A stretch of DNA of 64,000 bases from Corynebacterium sp. (lineage in GTDB: Bacteria > Actinomycetota > Actinomycetes > Mycobacteriales > Mycobacteriaceae). The number at the start of each line of letters is the position of its first letter. Position 1 is the stretch's first letter. Positions 54,558 through 62,968 of the stretch are shown here, in pieces. The stretch spans positions 124,001-188,000 of the forward strand of contig JAUMTW010000006.1 in the NCBI GenBank assembly GCA_030531005.1, read 5' to 3'. Below the pieces are notes generated by a model. It made no database searches and was not told the origin of the DNA. It saw only the letters and a list, made by a program, of their open reading frames with translations. The position numbers were made by a program, and so were the translations under genes.

Positions 54558-56243
54558 TTAGAGGTAAGGCTCCACTAGTAGCCCAGAAAGCACCGTTGCC
54601 TGCAGCAAAACCAGAACACAAACTGCGACCAGCAGGATGAACGACCAGTGTAGTACAGATTTGAAGATTTCGGACTCTTTGCCTTCCATGTCCACTGCGG
54701 TTGCTGCGATAGCCAGCGATTGCGGGGAAATCATCTTGCCGACCACTCCGCCGGTGGTATTCGCGGCCAGCATTAGCTCGGGGTGAGCACCTGACATACC
54801 AGCATCTTGGAGATGCTCGGCGGCAGTGACTTGCAGCTTGGCGAACAAAGCGTTTGCGGAGGTATCAGAACCGGTCACCGCTGTGCCAACCCAGCCTAAT
54901 ACTGGAGCTAAGAAAGCATAGGCAACACCAAGGGATGCGACGTACTCGCCAATTGCTACGGTCTGGCCAGAATAGTTCATCACGAATGCCAAGGCGAGCA
55001 CGAGGGTGATGGTGGCTGCAGACCAGCGCATCTTGTAGGCGACGTTACCAATCTCCTTGAAAGCAGCTCCCATAGTCAGGGAGTACTTGCCGTTTTCGTT
55101 GAAGGTTGCGTAGAGGATTGCAACGATGATGCCAGAGATGAGCAGGTATGTGCCAGGGTTTGCTAGCAATGCCCACTTGTAATCACTGTTAACGGCATCG
55201 CCATTCGCGTCGAATAGGTTGCCATCAAGGAGAGGCATACTGAAGGAAATTGCGGTGCCTGCCAGCCAGTCAACCAGCGGGGTGAAGAGATTGGCCAGTC
55301 CGAATATGACGATCACGATAGCGTATGGCATTAAGGCCATCCAGATGCGTACACCAGGCAGCTCGATGGATTCTGGGGCTTCTTCGATGCCGTAACGCTC
55401 GCGCACACCAGCAACACCACGCGGCTTGACGAAGTGTAGGAAGACAACTGCAGCAGCGATGGAAACGATACATGCAATCACGTCAGTGAGCTGGTAGACG
55501 AAGTAGGTGGCAGCCCACCACTGAGCAACGGAGAAGGACAGGCCGATGACGAAGGCATGCATCCAAGCATCCTTTAAGCCCTTCTTTCCATCCAGAATCC
55601 AAAGCAGAATGAATGGAACGAAGAAGGCGATAAATGGGGCCTGATGACCAACGATGGCAGCGATGGTAGCGGAATCGCGGCCACCAACTTCACCGGCGGT
55701 GGTAATTGGAATAGCCACCGCACCGAAGGCTACAGGAGCAGTATTCGCAATCAGCACAGTGGTTGCAGCGCGTAGTGGCTTCACACCTAATGCCATGATC
55801 ATGGTTGCAGTAATTGCAACTGGGGCCCCGAAGCCGGCCAGAGCTTCAAGCAGACCACCGAAACAGAAAGCAATCAGAATGGCCTGAATGCGTAAGTCGC
55901 CACCGCCGATGAGGTCGAAGGTGCGACGTAAGTCCTCGAAGCGACCCGATAGGACGGTGACTTCGTAGAACCAGATGGCCATCAAGATAACCCAGACGAT
56001 GGGGAATAGACCATAGATGCCGCCACGGAAGGCAGACATGCTAGCAAGCTCCCATGGCATATTGAAGCCGAAGATGGCTACTGCCAAAGCGACAAGAAGG
56101 GAAACCAAGCCAGCAACATGGGCACGGGCCTTAAACCCGAGCAGCATGATGAAAAATGCCAAAAGCGGCAGGGTTGATGCCAGGGCACTAAGGCCGAGGC
56201 TATCACCTACGGCGTTAGTGACAGCGGTAAAAGTGTTATCCAC
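54558..56243 (-). CDS. lctP: L-lactate permease (LctP family)
   Basis: 561 residues from GTG 56243 (VDNTFTAVTNAVGDSLGLSA), chosen because AAGGAGAT lies 5 bp upstream; a frame opening 21 bp earlier has no such site. About twelve or more transmembrane helices; family segments GGLLEALAGFGAPVAITATM and GWVGTAVTGSDTSANALFAK. Imports lactate (and glycolate) with protons. Co-transcribed with lldR. Confidence 0.93.
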   Translation of the reverse strand: MDNTFTAVTNAVGDSLGLSALASTLPLLAFFIMLLGFKARAHVAGLVSLLVALAVAIFGFNMPWELASMSAFRGGIYGLFPIVWVILMAIWFYEVTVLSGRFEDLRRTFDLIGGGDLRIQAILIAFCFGGLLEALAGFGAPVAITATMIMALGVKPLRAATTVLIANTAPVAFGAVAIPITTAGEVGGRDSATIAAIVGHQAPFIAFFVPFILLWILDGKKGLKDAWMHAFVIGLSFSVAQWWAATYFVYQLTDVIACIVSIAAAVVFLHFVKPRGVAGVRERYGIEEAPESIELPGVRIWMALMPYAIVIVIFGLANLFTPLVDWLAGTAISFSMPLLDGNLFDANGDAVNSDYKWALLANPGTYLLISGIIVAILYATFNENGKYSLTMGAAFKEIGNVAYKMRWSAATITLVLALAFVMNYSGQTVAIGEYVASLGVAYAFLAPVLGWVGTAVTGSDTSANALFAKLQVTAAEHLQDAGMSGAHPELMLAANTTGGVVGKMISPQSLAIAATAVDMEGKESEIFKSVLHWSFILLVAVCVLVLLQATVLSGLLVEPYL

Positions 56244-56335
56244 TGTTATCTCCTTTTGAAACACGGTACTCAGGTAAGCGGCCTACCTTCTCGGGAGGAT
56301 GCTTGCCACAAACTTCGCGAGGTCGCCACAGCGTG

Positions 56336-56346
56336 TGGTCTGACCA
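56336..56346. promoter_or_regulatory. LldR operator candidate
   Basis: TGGTCTGACCA, a perfect palindrome around a central T, 93 bp upstream of the permease start. It fits the TNGTNNNACNA site known for C. glutamicum LldR and the general FadR-family operator. Confidence 0.75.
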
Positions 56347-56573
56347 TTAATGCTGAGACTCATGCTACATAAGTGTATTTGTGTCGGACAAATCACTATT
56401 TTGACAAAATTACCCCCATGTTACTGGCAGCGGGCTGACAAAACCCCGTATGCAGCGATTTTGGTAGAGCTAGATATTTACACCGGGGGCACTGCGCGTA
56501 AAGCATTATTTCGCTGAGCGCGGGGATGATAGGAGAAGGTGTGAGGTGTGCACAGTACGGCACGGTTATTGCT

Positions 56574-56747
56574 ATGAGCAACAAAGGTTGGCTAGACAAA
56601 TTGCTTTCACGTGCTTTATACAGGCAACCGCACCAACCAGGCTCTAATCCCTGGGAACCAGGGTTCTGGGTGGCTTTGCGCTCGGCATCAGCATTGAAGA
56701 ATTCCGAGAAGTATAATCCGCACGCCGCGACCATCGTAGAAATTTAG
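56574..56747 (+). CDS. Small hypothetical protein (57 aa)
   Basis: ATG 56574 gives MSNKGWLDKLLSRALYRQPH, a soluble basic protein rich in Pro/Asn, ending HAATIVEI. The frame opens earlier at 56526. The ribosome binding site is weak and no family is recognised; low confidence that it is expressed. Confidence 0.35.
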   Translation: MSNKGWLDKLLSRALYRQPHQPGSNPWEPGFWVALRSASALKNSEKYNPHAATIVEI

Positions 56748-56979
56748 AACATTACCTGAGGCCGTATTCGTTCCACGTGGGGCCTGTTGAGTCACTGTAA
56801 CTGTCGCGGTGAGAGGCGCTGCACCTTAACGTTGGCGCTGCATCCTGTAAAGAGAGTAGTAGTGAACATCACCCCGTCGTTTATGCTCAAGCGGTGGAGG
56901 GTTTCAAAGTACAGTATCTGAGTTTGCGTACGAACCTGCCGCTAAGGAACGCGAATACTACACAAGAAAAGATCATTTC

Positions 56980-57307
56980 ATGGAATACAAGATATTTGAG
57001 ATGCCAGTTGCTGAGGTGTATCCACACTACGTAGCTCAAGTACAAAGTAAAGGTCACCTGCTGACTTACTGGTTATAGCGAAGATGAATGACAAGACTTA
57101 CTTGAAGCAAAGGTTAGCTTCCGCGAGTTCTTTGCAAATGCCGCCTTGCACTCCAACGCCCACCTGATCACGGGCAGTATTTGTGGTGTGCGGATCCCCG
57201 AGATCGAAGATGGACTCATACGCTCAATCCGATTCTTGGACAAGCTGGTCGATGGGGTAGCCAAGGACCGTCCAATGGAGAAGATCTTGCGTGGGAACAA
57301 GGCATAA
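56980..57307 (+). pseudogene. DUF2200 family protein, disrupted
   Basis: ATG 56980 gives MEYKIFEMPVAEVYPHYVAQ, then a short deletion and frame change after QSKGHLLTYWL; the second frame reads YSEDE-stop-QDLLEAKVSFREFFANA and ends MEKILRGNKA at 57307. Order and content match the whole DUF2200 family (about 115 residues), including ICGVRIPEIEDGLIRSIRFL. One frameshift and one internal TGA make it non-functional. Confidence 0.75.
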
Positions 57308-57340
57308 CGCTCCGGACATCAGCGCTCAAGGTCCAATGCA

Positions 57341-58273
57341 TCACATAGAGAATAACCCCGCCACAATGAGCATGGCAGGAAGTGCCAACAAAGTAGAAAG
57401 CAAAATCGTATCGCGAGCAACCACAGTGGCCTTTTGATAGGTTGCGGCGTAGTTGTACACATTCTGGGCTGCCGGCAGGCTCGCTAAAATCACCACCGCG
57501 TAGAGATCCTCACCGCGAAGCCCAAAAATCCAGCCAAGCAGACCAGCAATAATTGGCATGCCGAGAGTCTTCATACCCAATGCGACCAAAGTGGCTCCAC
57601 GCTGGGTGGCATCATGTAATGGACGAGCCTTATACAAAGACGCACCGAAGCTCATCAGGATCAATGGGATAGAAGCCCCACCAATCAAGGTTAATGGTTC
57701 GGCTATGAGCTCCGGAGTCTCCCACTGTTGCAAGCACACCAATAGGCCGCAGCCCGCACCAATCACAATGGGACTACAAATGCCTTGGATTACCGCCCCG
57801 CTGATCCCTCGCAGCCGGGATTGGCCAGGGGCCGGATCACTAATGAGTGCCAGAATAATCGGCGTCAACACCACCATCTGCAGCACCAACAAAGGGGCTA
57901 CATAATCTGCCTTGCCCAGAACATACATGCCCACGGGCAGGCCAATACTATTGGAATTTACATAGCTAGCCGTAGCAGCACTTATCGTGGCTGTAGGACG
58001 GTCAGCATTAAAATATAAGACAGCGATCAGCGCGGTAATCAGTGCTGTCACCGCAGTGGCGAGGGTACTAATACCAATGACCGCGGAGAACAATGCGCTG
58101 GGATCTGAGGTTGAGACCACCGTGTACATCAGTGCTGGGGTGGCGACGAAAAATGCCACCCGATTGAGGATGAGCCGGCTTTCTTGGTTGGGGATAATCC
58201 GGGTACGCGCGAGCAGATAGCCCGCCCCGATAACGGTGAAAATAATAAAGAAACCCTCAAGTACCCCAAGCAT
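57341..58273 (-). CDS. AEC family permease (auxin efflux carrier-like)
   Basis: 310 residues with ten hydrophobic helices. N-terminal GFFIIFTVIGAGYLLARTRI and the family's internal repeat with FVATPALMYTVV and LASLPAAQNVYNYA. Transports small organic anions or amino acids in other bacteria (malate, lactate and others); the substrate here is unknown. It lies 8 bp after yggS on the same strand and is probably co-transcribed. Confidence 0.85.
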   Translation of the reverse strand: MLGVLEGFFIIFTVIGAGYLLARTRIIPNQESRLILNRVAFFVATPALMYTVVSTSDPSALFSAVIGISTLATAVTALITALIAVLYFNADRPTATISAATASYVNSNSIGLPVGMYVLGKADYVAPLLVLQMVVLTPIILALISDPAPGQSRLRGISGAVIQGICSPIVIGAGCGLLVCLQQWETPELIAEPLTLIGGASIPLILMSFGASLYKARPLHDATQRGATLVALGMKTLGMPIIAGLLGWIFGLRGEDLYAVVILASLPAAQNVYNYAATYQKATVVARDTILLSTLLALPAMLIVAGLFSM

Positions 58274-58281
58274 GCCTACCC

Positions 58282-58983
58282 CTAGGCGTTATAGTCGCGG
58301 TGCCCAAAAATTGCCGAGCCCACTCGCACAGTGGTCGCCCCTTCAGCAATGGCTAATTCAAAGTCACCAGACATCCCCATGGATAGATCATCTAAAGACA
58401 TCCCATCAGGAGCTTCAGTGGTGGCAGCTAATTCCCGTAATGTAGCGAAGCTACGGCGAATCGCGCCTTCGTCAGTGGTATTCGCGGCCATAGTCATGAG
58501 TCCGCGAACTCGGAGGCGTTGAAAAGGCAGCAGTTCTGTTAAGAAAGTAGGCAGTTCTGCGGGAGTAGTGCCACCCTTCTGAGGCTCTGCAGAGGTGTTG
58601 ACCTGTACGAAGACATCCAAGGTACGGCCGAAATCATCGAGGCGATTATTCAAGGCGCGAGCAACTTTGATCGAATCGAGTGCTTGGAATTCATCGGCGA
58701 ATTCGGCGATCAACTTCGCCTTATTGCGCTGCAAACCACCGATGGCGCACCAATGTGCCTGTGGGTATTCAGCTGCCTTGACAGCTAATTCTTGGGGTCG
58801 ATTTTCCCCAAAAACGTGCATGCCAGCATCCAAAGCAGCACCTACCGTGCTGGCTGGGTGAGTTTTGCTGACGGCTACTAATCGCACTTCTTCTGGCTGA
58901 CGTCCAGCTTTGGTTGCGGCGGTGGCAATGCGTTCTTGGACTTCAGCATAACGTTGGGAAAGCAGCGCGAATTCAGATTCCAT
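58282..58983 (-). CDS. YggS family pyridoxal phosphate homeostasis protein
   Basis: 233 residues, single-domain PLP-binding TIM barrel like the N-terminus of alanine racemase. PLP Lys in LVAVSKTHPAS; FGENRPQELAVKA; HWCAIGGLQRNKAK; GLMTMAANTTDEGAIRRSFA; SMGMSGDFELAIAEGATTVR. It stores or delivers PLP and lacks racemase activity. Divergent from the peptidase gene. Confidence 0.93.
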   Translation of the reverse strand: MESEFALLSQRYAEVQERIATAATKAGRQPEEVRLVAVSKTHPASTVGAALDAGMHVFGENRPQELAVKAAEYPQAHWCAIGGLQRNKAKLIAEFADEFQALDSIKVARALNNRLDDFGRTLDVFVQVNTSAEPQKGGTTPAELPTFLTELLPFQRLRVRGLMTMAANTTDEGAIRRSFATLRELAATTEAPDGMSLDDLSMGMSGDFELAIAEGATTVRVGSAIFGHRDYNA

Positions 58984-59155
58984 GATTGTTTATCCTACCC
59001 AAGGTTCGTTGCAGCAAAAAGATGCAGATCGGAAGGAATCCCAGGACTTATAGCGAAGCAGTAAAAATCGGTGCCCGCAACCCCGAGTATCATAAAAGCC
59101 ACAAGGTTGAACAGTCCACGTACGATGGTAAACATCCCACGCACAGGAGCAGCGC

Positions 59156-60463
59156 ATGAGCGAAACCCCCGCTTTCGGTGGCACCCACCGCACCATTGAG
59201 TCTCGTCATTTTGGACTCGACATCCGTGAGCACTTCTTAACAGTGCCTTGGAATTGGGATCAGCCAATGGAGACCTTTGAGCTGTATGCGCGGGAGCTTA
59301 TTCCGCAAGGTGGGGAAGAATTGCCCTTATTAGTGTATTTCCAAGGTGGACCTGGTTGTGAGGCGCCACGCCCGCTTGAGGTTTCGGGCATTATCAGCGA
59401 AATGTTGCGCTCATACCGAGTCTTGTTATTGGATCAACGTGGCACGGGGCGCTCACACCGCATTGATAGTGCTTCACCTGCAAGCGATCGAGGCTACGAG
59501 CGCTTAATACAATTGCGCCAAGAAAATATCATCCATGATGCCGAAGCACTCAGGCAAGCTCTTGGTGAAAGGCAGGTTGCAGTCTTTGGGCAAAGCTATG
59601 GTGGGTTTTTGATCATGACTTACCTCACCTTGTATCCAGCGGCAATTTCGAAGGCCTATATGACCGGTGGAATGCCAGGATTAAGCCACAGCATTGATGA
59701 GGTCTACACCTCCACCTATCAACATTTAGCTATTCGCCATCAGCGCTGGTTCCAGGAATACCCCGAAGCCCAAGAGAAGCTGCGCGAACTTTGCGATCAT
59801 CTTGAAAACCACACAGAATTCTTACCCAACGGGCAGCAACTCACGAGCAGACTATTTCGCACTCTCGGGATTCAACTCGGTCGTGAGTTTGGGCCACATC
59901 AGTTGAGCTATCTACTGGAAGCGCCCTTCCATCAGCTGCGTGGAGAAAAGCGCTTGACCGCGAATTTTCTTGCCAGCGTTGGTGCTCAGGTAGAGACGCA
60001 GCGCAATCCCTTGTATAGCGTCATTCATGAATCAATTTATGGGGGCATCGGCGGGCAGACTACAACCGCATGGGCAGCAGAACGTCTTCGCGAAAGAATT
60101 CCCGGCTTTGCAGCAACCCCTGAAAAAGATGAACCACTGTATCTGACCGGCGAGCATATATTCTCTTGGCAATTCGAGGAAGACCCAGCGCTTCAGCCGT
60201 TCGCACAAGCAGCTACACAACTTGCATACCACCAGTGGAACTCAAGCCCCTATAACGTCGAAATCCTGCGAGAGGTAGAGGTTCCCATTGCAGCAACAAT
60301 GTATGTGGATGATATCTTTGTGCCTTTTGAGATATCTCAAGCCAGTGCAGCGCAGCTTGCCGACGTGCGCGCGTATATGACGAACCAGTGGCAACATGAT
60401 GGCATTGGTCATGCGGGCAAAGATATCTTCGCCCGCATGCATCAGCTCCTTACCAGCTACTAA
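59156..60463 (+). CDS. Proline iminopeptidase-like alpha/beta hydrolase (peptidase S33)
   Basis: 435 residues. Oxyanion segment YFQGGPGCEAPRP, DQRGTGRSHR, and the nucleophile elbow VFGQSYGGFLIMTY with the catalytic Ser. The acid is expected near YVDDIFVP, and the His is in DGIGHAGKDI. It should release N-terminal proline from peptides. Cytosolic, without a signal peptide. The oligopeptide ABC transporter is next door, which fits peptide use. Confidence 0.9.
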   Translation: MSETPAFGGTHRTIESRHFGLDIREHFLTVPWNWDQPMETFELYARELIPQGGEELPLLVYFQGGPGCEAPRPLEVSGIISEMLRSYRVLLLDQRGTGRSHRIDSASPASDRGYERLIQLRQENIIHDAEALRQALGERQVAVFGQSYGGFLIMTYLTLYPAAISKAYMTGGMPGLSHSIDEVYTSTYQHLAIRHQRWFQEYPEAQEKLRELCDHLENHTEFLPNGQQLTSRLFRTLGIQLGREFGPHQLSYLLEAPFHQLRGEKRLTANFLASVGAQVETQRNPLYSVIHESIYGGIGGQTTTAWAAERLRERIPGFAATPEKDEPLYLTGEHIFSWQFEEDPALQPFAQAATQLAYHQWNSSPYNVEILREVEVPIAATMYVDDIFVPFEISQASAAQLADVRAYMTNQWQHDGIGHAGKDIFARMHQLLTSY

Positions 60464-60549
60464 GACTCATTACGCTTGACAACAGACAAGTACTGTATGC
60501 CAAACTGGCCCATCGAGCCTAAAGTAATCGACGTAATTCTTTGTCGCCC

Positions 60550-62028
60550 TTACTGGTGTGCCTGGCTAATAAGCTGTGGGATCGCCTGTAATAATTCCTT
60601 GGTTACCTGATGCTGGGGGTTGGCGAAGATCTCGGAAACACTGCCGGTTTCTACAACCTGACCACCAGCAACCACGAGTACATCATCACAAATTGCCTGG
60701 ATCACGGCTAAGTCATGAGAGACCATCACGAGAGCGGCATTCTCGTGTTCAATAATGGTATCGAGCATACTGAGCACCTGGGCACGCACCGTCATATCAA
60801 GTGCAGAGACAGGCTCATCTGCCAGCACAATTGCCGGGCGGGCGGCAATCGCCCTGGCAATGGCAACTCGCTGGCGTTGCCCACCAGAGAGAAACTGCGG
60901 ATACGTCTCAGGGGATATATGGTCCAAGCCAACTTCAGCGAGCAATGCAGGTACGTCGGCATCAGCTTTGGATTCTCGAATGATTTCTGCCAGGGTCAGT
61001 TTAGGATCTAGCGAAGAATTTGGGTCTTGGAAAATCACTCGCGACGTCCCTATCCGCTCTAAGGAGCCGTGTTGGGGCTGGCGTAAGCCTGCGAGCAAGT
61101 GCAATAAAGTGGTTTTGCCGGATCCGGAACTCCCTACGATGCCTAAGCGCTGGCCGGCATGCAGGCGAATGTTCACGCCTTGAATCCCGCTACCATCGTG
61201 ATGGCTAAAGCCTACGTTATGAGCGACAAGTACTTCCTTGCCAAACTTTTTCTTCCGCTGCTGATCATACGACGGCGCAGACTCCAGCAGTGGCGACTGA
61301 GCAGCGGCAACCAGAGCCTGAGTATATGGATCTTGTGGTGTTGTAAGTAGGGTCGCTACATCGCCACGCTCTACAGCTACCCCGCGGCGGAGCACAATGG
61401 CATGGGTGCATAGTTGGGCTACGACGTTTAAGTCATGGCTAATAAAGATCAATGCCATATCGTGTGCGGCAACTAAGCGCTGGAGTAATTCAATAATGCC
61501 GCGCTGGGCGGTGGCATCGAGTGCTGTTGTGGGCTCATCACAAATCAGCACCTCTGGGTTGGCAGCCAATGCCATAGCTAGCAGAATGCGTTGGCGCTGC
61601 CCACCAGAAAGCTCATGTGGATAGCGTTGTGCAATAGAAGGAGGTAGCTGTACTTCTTCGAGTAACTCTGCAATGCGCACAGCTCGTTGCGCGCGAGCAA
61701 AGCCATGGCGGCGTAGCACTTGGCCGATTTGGGTACGAACGCGCTGATTGGGATCCAGGGCGGTCATCGGCTCCTGGAAAATCATAGAAATCCGCTTACC
61801 CCGAATCTTGGTTAAATGGCGCTCCTTCAGATCCTCCAATACCTGTTCCTCGAGGAGTACCTGGCCTTCGTGGCCAAACAGCTGCAAGGTAGCCAAGGCA
61901 CTGATGGTTTTGCCGGAGCCAGATTCGCCAATAATTGCCAGTCGAGATCCAGGGGCCAGTTCAAAGTTGAGGTCCTCCAGGATCTCAGGTACGTGGAGAT
62001 TGCGGACCTGCAATAAGGCGGTGGTCAT
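60550..62028 (-). CDS. Oligopeptide ABC transporter, fused double ATP-binding protein
   Basis: 492 residues from ATG 62028 (MTTALLQVRNLHVPEILEDL). Two complete nucleotide-binding domains, equivalent to DppD plus DppF in one chain: Walker A GESGSGKT and GSSGSGKT, two LSGGQRQR signatures, Walker B LICDEPTTALD and IVLADEPVSALD. The frame opens at 62190, but codons before 62028 run through the overlap with the permease and the tandem repeats, so the later start is preferred. Last gene of the operon in the minus direction. Confidence 0.9.
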   Translation of the reverse strand: MTTALLQVRNLHVPEILEDLNFELAPGSRLAIIGESGSGKTISALATLQLFGHEGQVLLEEQVLEDLKERHLTKIRGKRISMIFQEPMTALDPNQRVRTQIGQVLRRHGFARAQRAVRIAELLEEVQLPPSIAQRYPHELSGGQRQRILLAMALAANPEVLICDEPTTALDATAQRGIIELLQRLVAAHDMALIFISHDLNVVAQLCTHAIVLRRGVAVERGDVATLLTTPQDPYTQALVAAAQSPLLESAPSYDQQRKKKFGKEVLVAHNVGFSHHDGSGIQGVNIRLHAGQRLGIVGSSGSGKTTLLHLLAGLRQPQHGSLERIGTSRVIFQDPNSSLDPKLTLAEIIRESKADADVPALLAEVGLDHISPETYPQFLSGGQRQRVAIARAIAARPAIVLADEPVSALDMTVRAQVLSMLDTIIEHENAALVMVSHDLAVIQAICDDVLVVAGGQVVETGSVSEIFANPQHQVTKELLQAIPQLISQAHQ

Positions 62029-62061
62029 AGCATGAAGTCCTCTGAACAAAGGTGTAGTGGC

Positions 62062-62115
62062 GTGGTCATAAGCGATGCGGTCATAAGCGATGTGGTCATA
62101 AGTAGTGTGGGCATA
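62062..62115. repeat. 15-bp tandem repeat between permease and ATPase genes
   Basis: Units at 62062-62076 (GTGGTCATAAGCGAT), 62077-62091, 62092-62106 and a partial unit to 62115, with one to three differences. The unit length keeps frame: it would encode YDHIAYDRIAYDH upstream of the ATPase start. Confidence 0.85.
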
Positions 62116-62134
62116 GGGGGCAACGTGCACAGGG

Positions 62135-62968
62135 CTAGTAACCCGCAGTGGATTGGTCACGGGTGCGGAGCCCATCTGAACGGAGCCCATCTGAAAGGAA
62201 ATAACAGGCCAGAATGCTTAACGCCAGGAACAATCCCGGCCACAGAGCTAAGTGCGGGGCAGAAGCTAGCGACGATTGCGCGGAATAGAGCATGCGCCCC
62301 CAACTCGGCTCTGGTGGGGGCGTGCCTAAACCTAAGAAACTCAAACCGGCCTCTGCCAGCATAGCCAGCGCACAGGTAATTGCAGCTTGAGCGGCAAGCA
62401 GACTGCGAATATTCGGCAGAATATGTACCTGAGAAATCCACCACCGGGCATGCCCAGCATCCCGGGAGGCCAAAACGAAGTCCTCGACTAACACCTTCGT
62501 GGCAGCGACCCTAGTAATGCGGGTAAATATCGCAATATTGGCGATACCAATAGCAATCACGGCAACTACAGTAGAGCTGCCCCAAATCGCCGTGGCAACA
62601 ATCGCCAGTAATAAAGCAGGAAGGGCAACCAAAATATCGCAGGCTCGCATGATAATGTGGGCACGCCAATCCGGATACCAAGCAGCAATAAGCCCTAAGG
62701 GAATGCCGATTCCGGCGGCAACCAAGGTGGCAGCCATACCAACGCCCAAGCTGCGGTGGGCACCAGCTAAGATTTGAGAGAAGACATCTCGGCCATATCG
62801 GTCCGTGCCAAAGAGATGCTCCCAACTACTGCCGGCTAAACGGTTTATTGGATCAACAGCCAAAGGATCATAGGGCGTCCACACCAATCCGATGAAGGCT
62901 AGCAACACCATGAAGCCGAGTCCGAAGAGTCCCGCGTAAAAGGAGAAAACTCGCACGTGGGTTTTCAT
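62135..62968 (-). CDS. Oligopeptide ABC transporter permease (DppC/OppC type)
   Basis: 277 residues, about six transmembrane helices. N-terminal FYAGLFGLGFMVLLAFIGLV; conserved FGTDRYGRDVFSQILAGAHR; EAA loop ASRDAGHARWWISQVHILPN. Its 3' end contains a 15-bp duplication (62166-62195) encoding the repeated SDGLR. It overlaps the upstream permease gene by 4 bp (translational coupling). Confidence 0.92.
   Translation of the reverse strand: MKTHVRVFSFYAGLFGLGFMVLLAFIGLVWTPYDPLAVDPINRLAGSSWEHLFGTDRYGRDVFSQILAGAHRSLGVGMAATLVAAGIGIPLGLIAAWYPDWRAHIIMRACDILVALPALLLAIVATAIWGSSTVVAVIAIGIANIAIFTRITRVAATKVLVEDFVLASRDAGHARWWISQVHILPNIRSLLAAQAAITCALAMLAEAGLSFLGLGTPPPEPSWGRMLYSAQSSLASAPHLALWPGLFLALSILACYFLSDGLRSDGLRTRDQSTAGY

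Noticed and set aside
62029..62190. Upstream start for the fused ATPase that would include the YDHIAYDRIAYDH repeats
   Set aside because: It would overlap the permease gene by about 56 bp and add 54 low-complexity residues not expected in the family.
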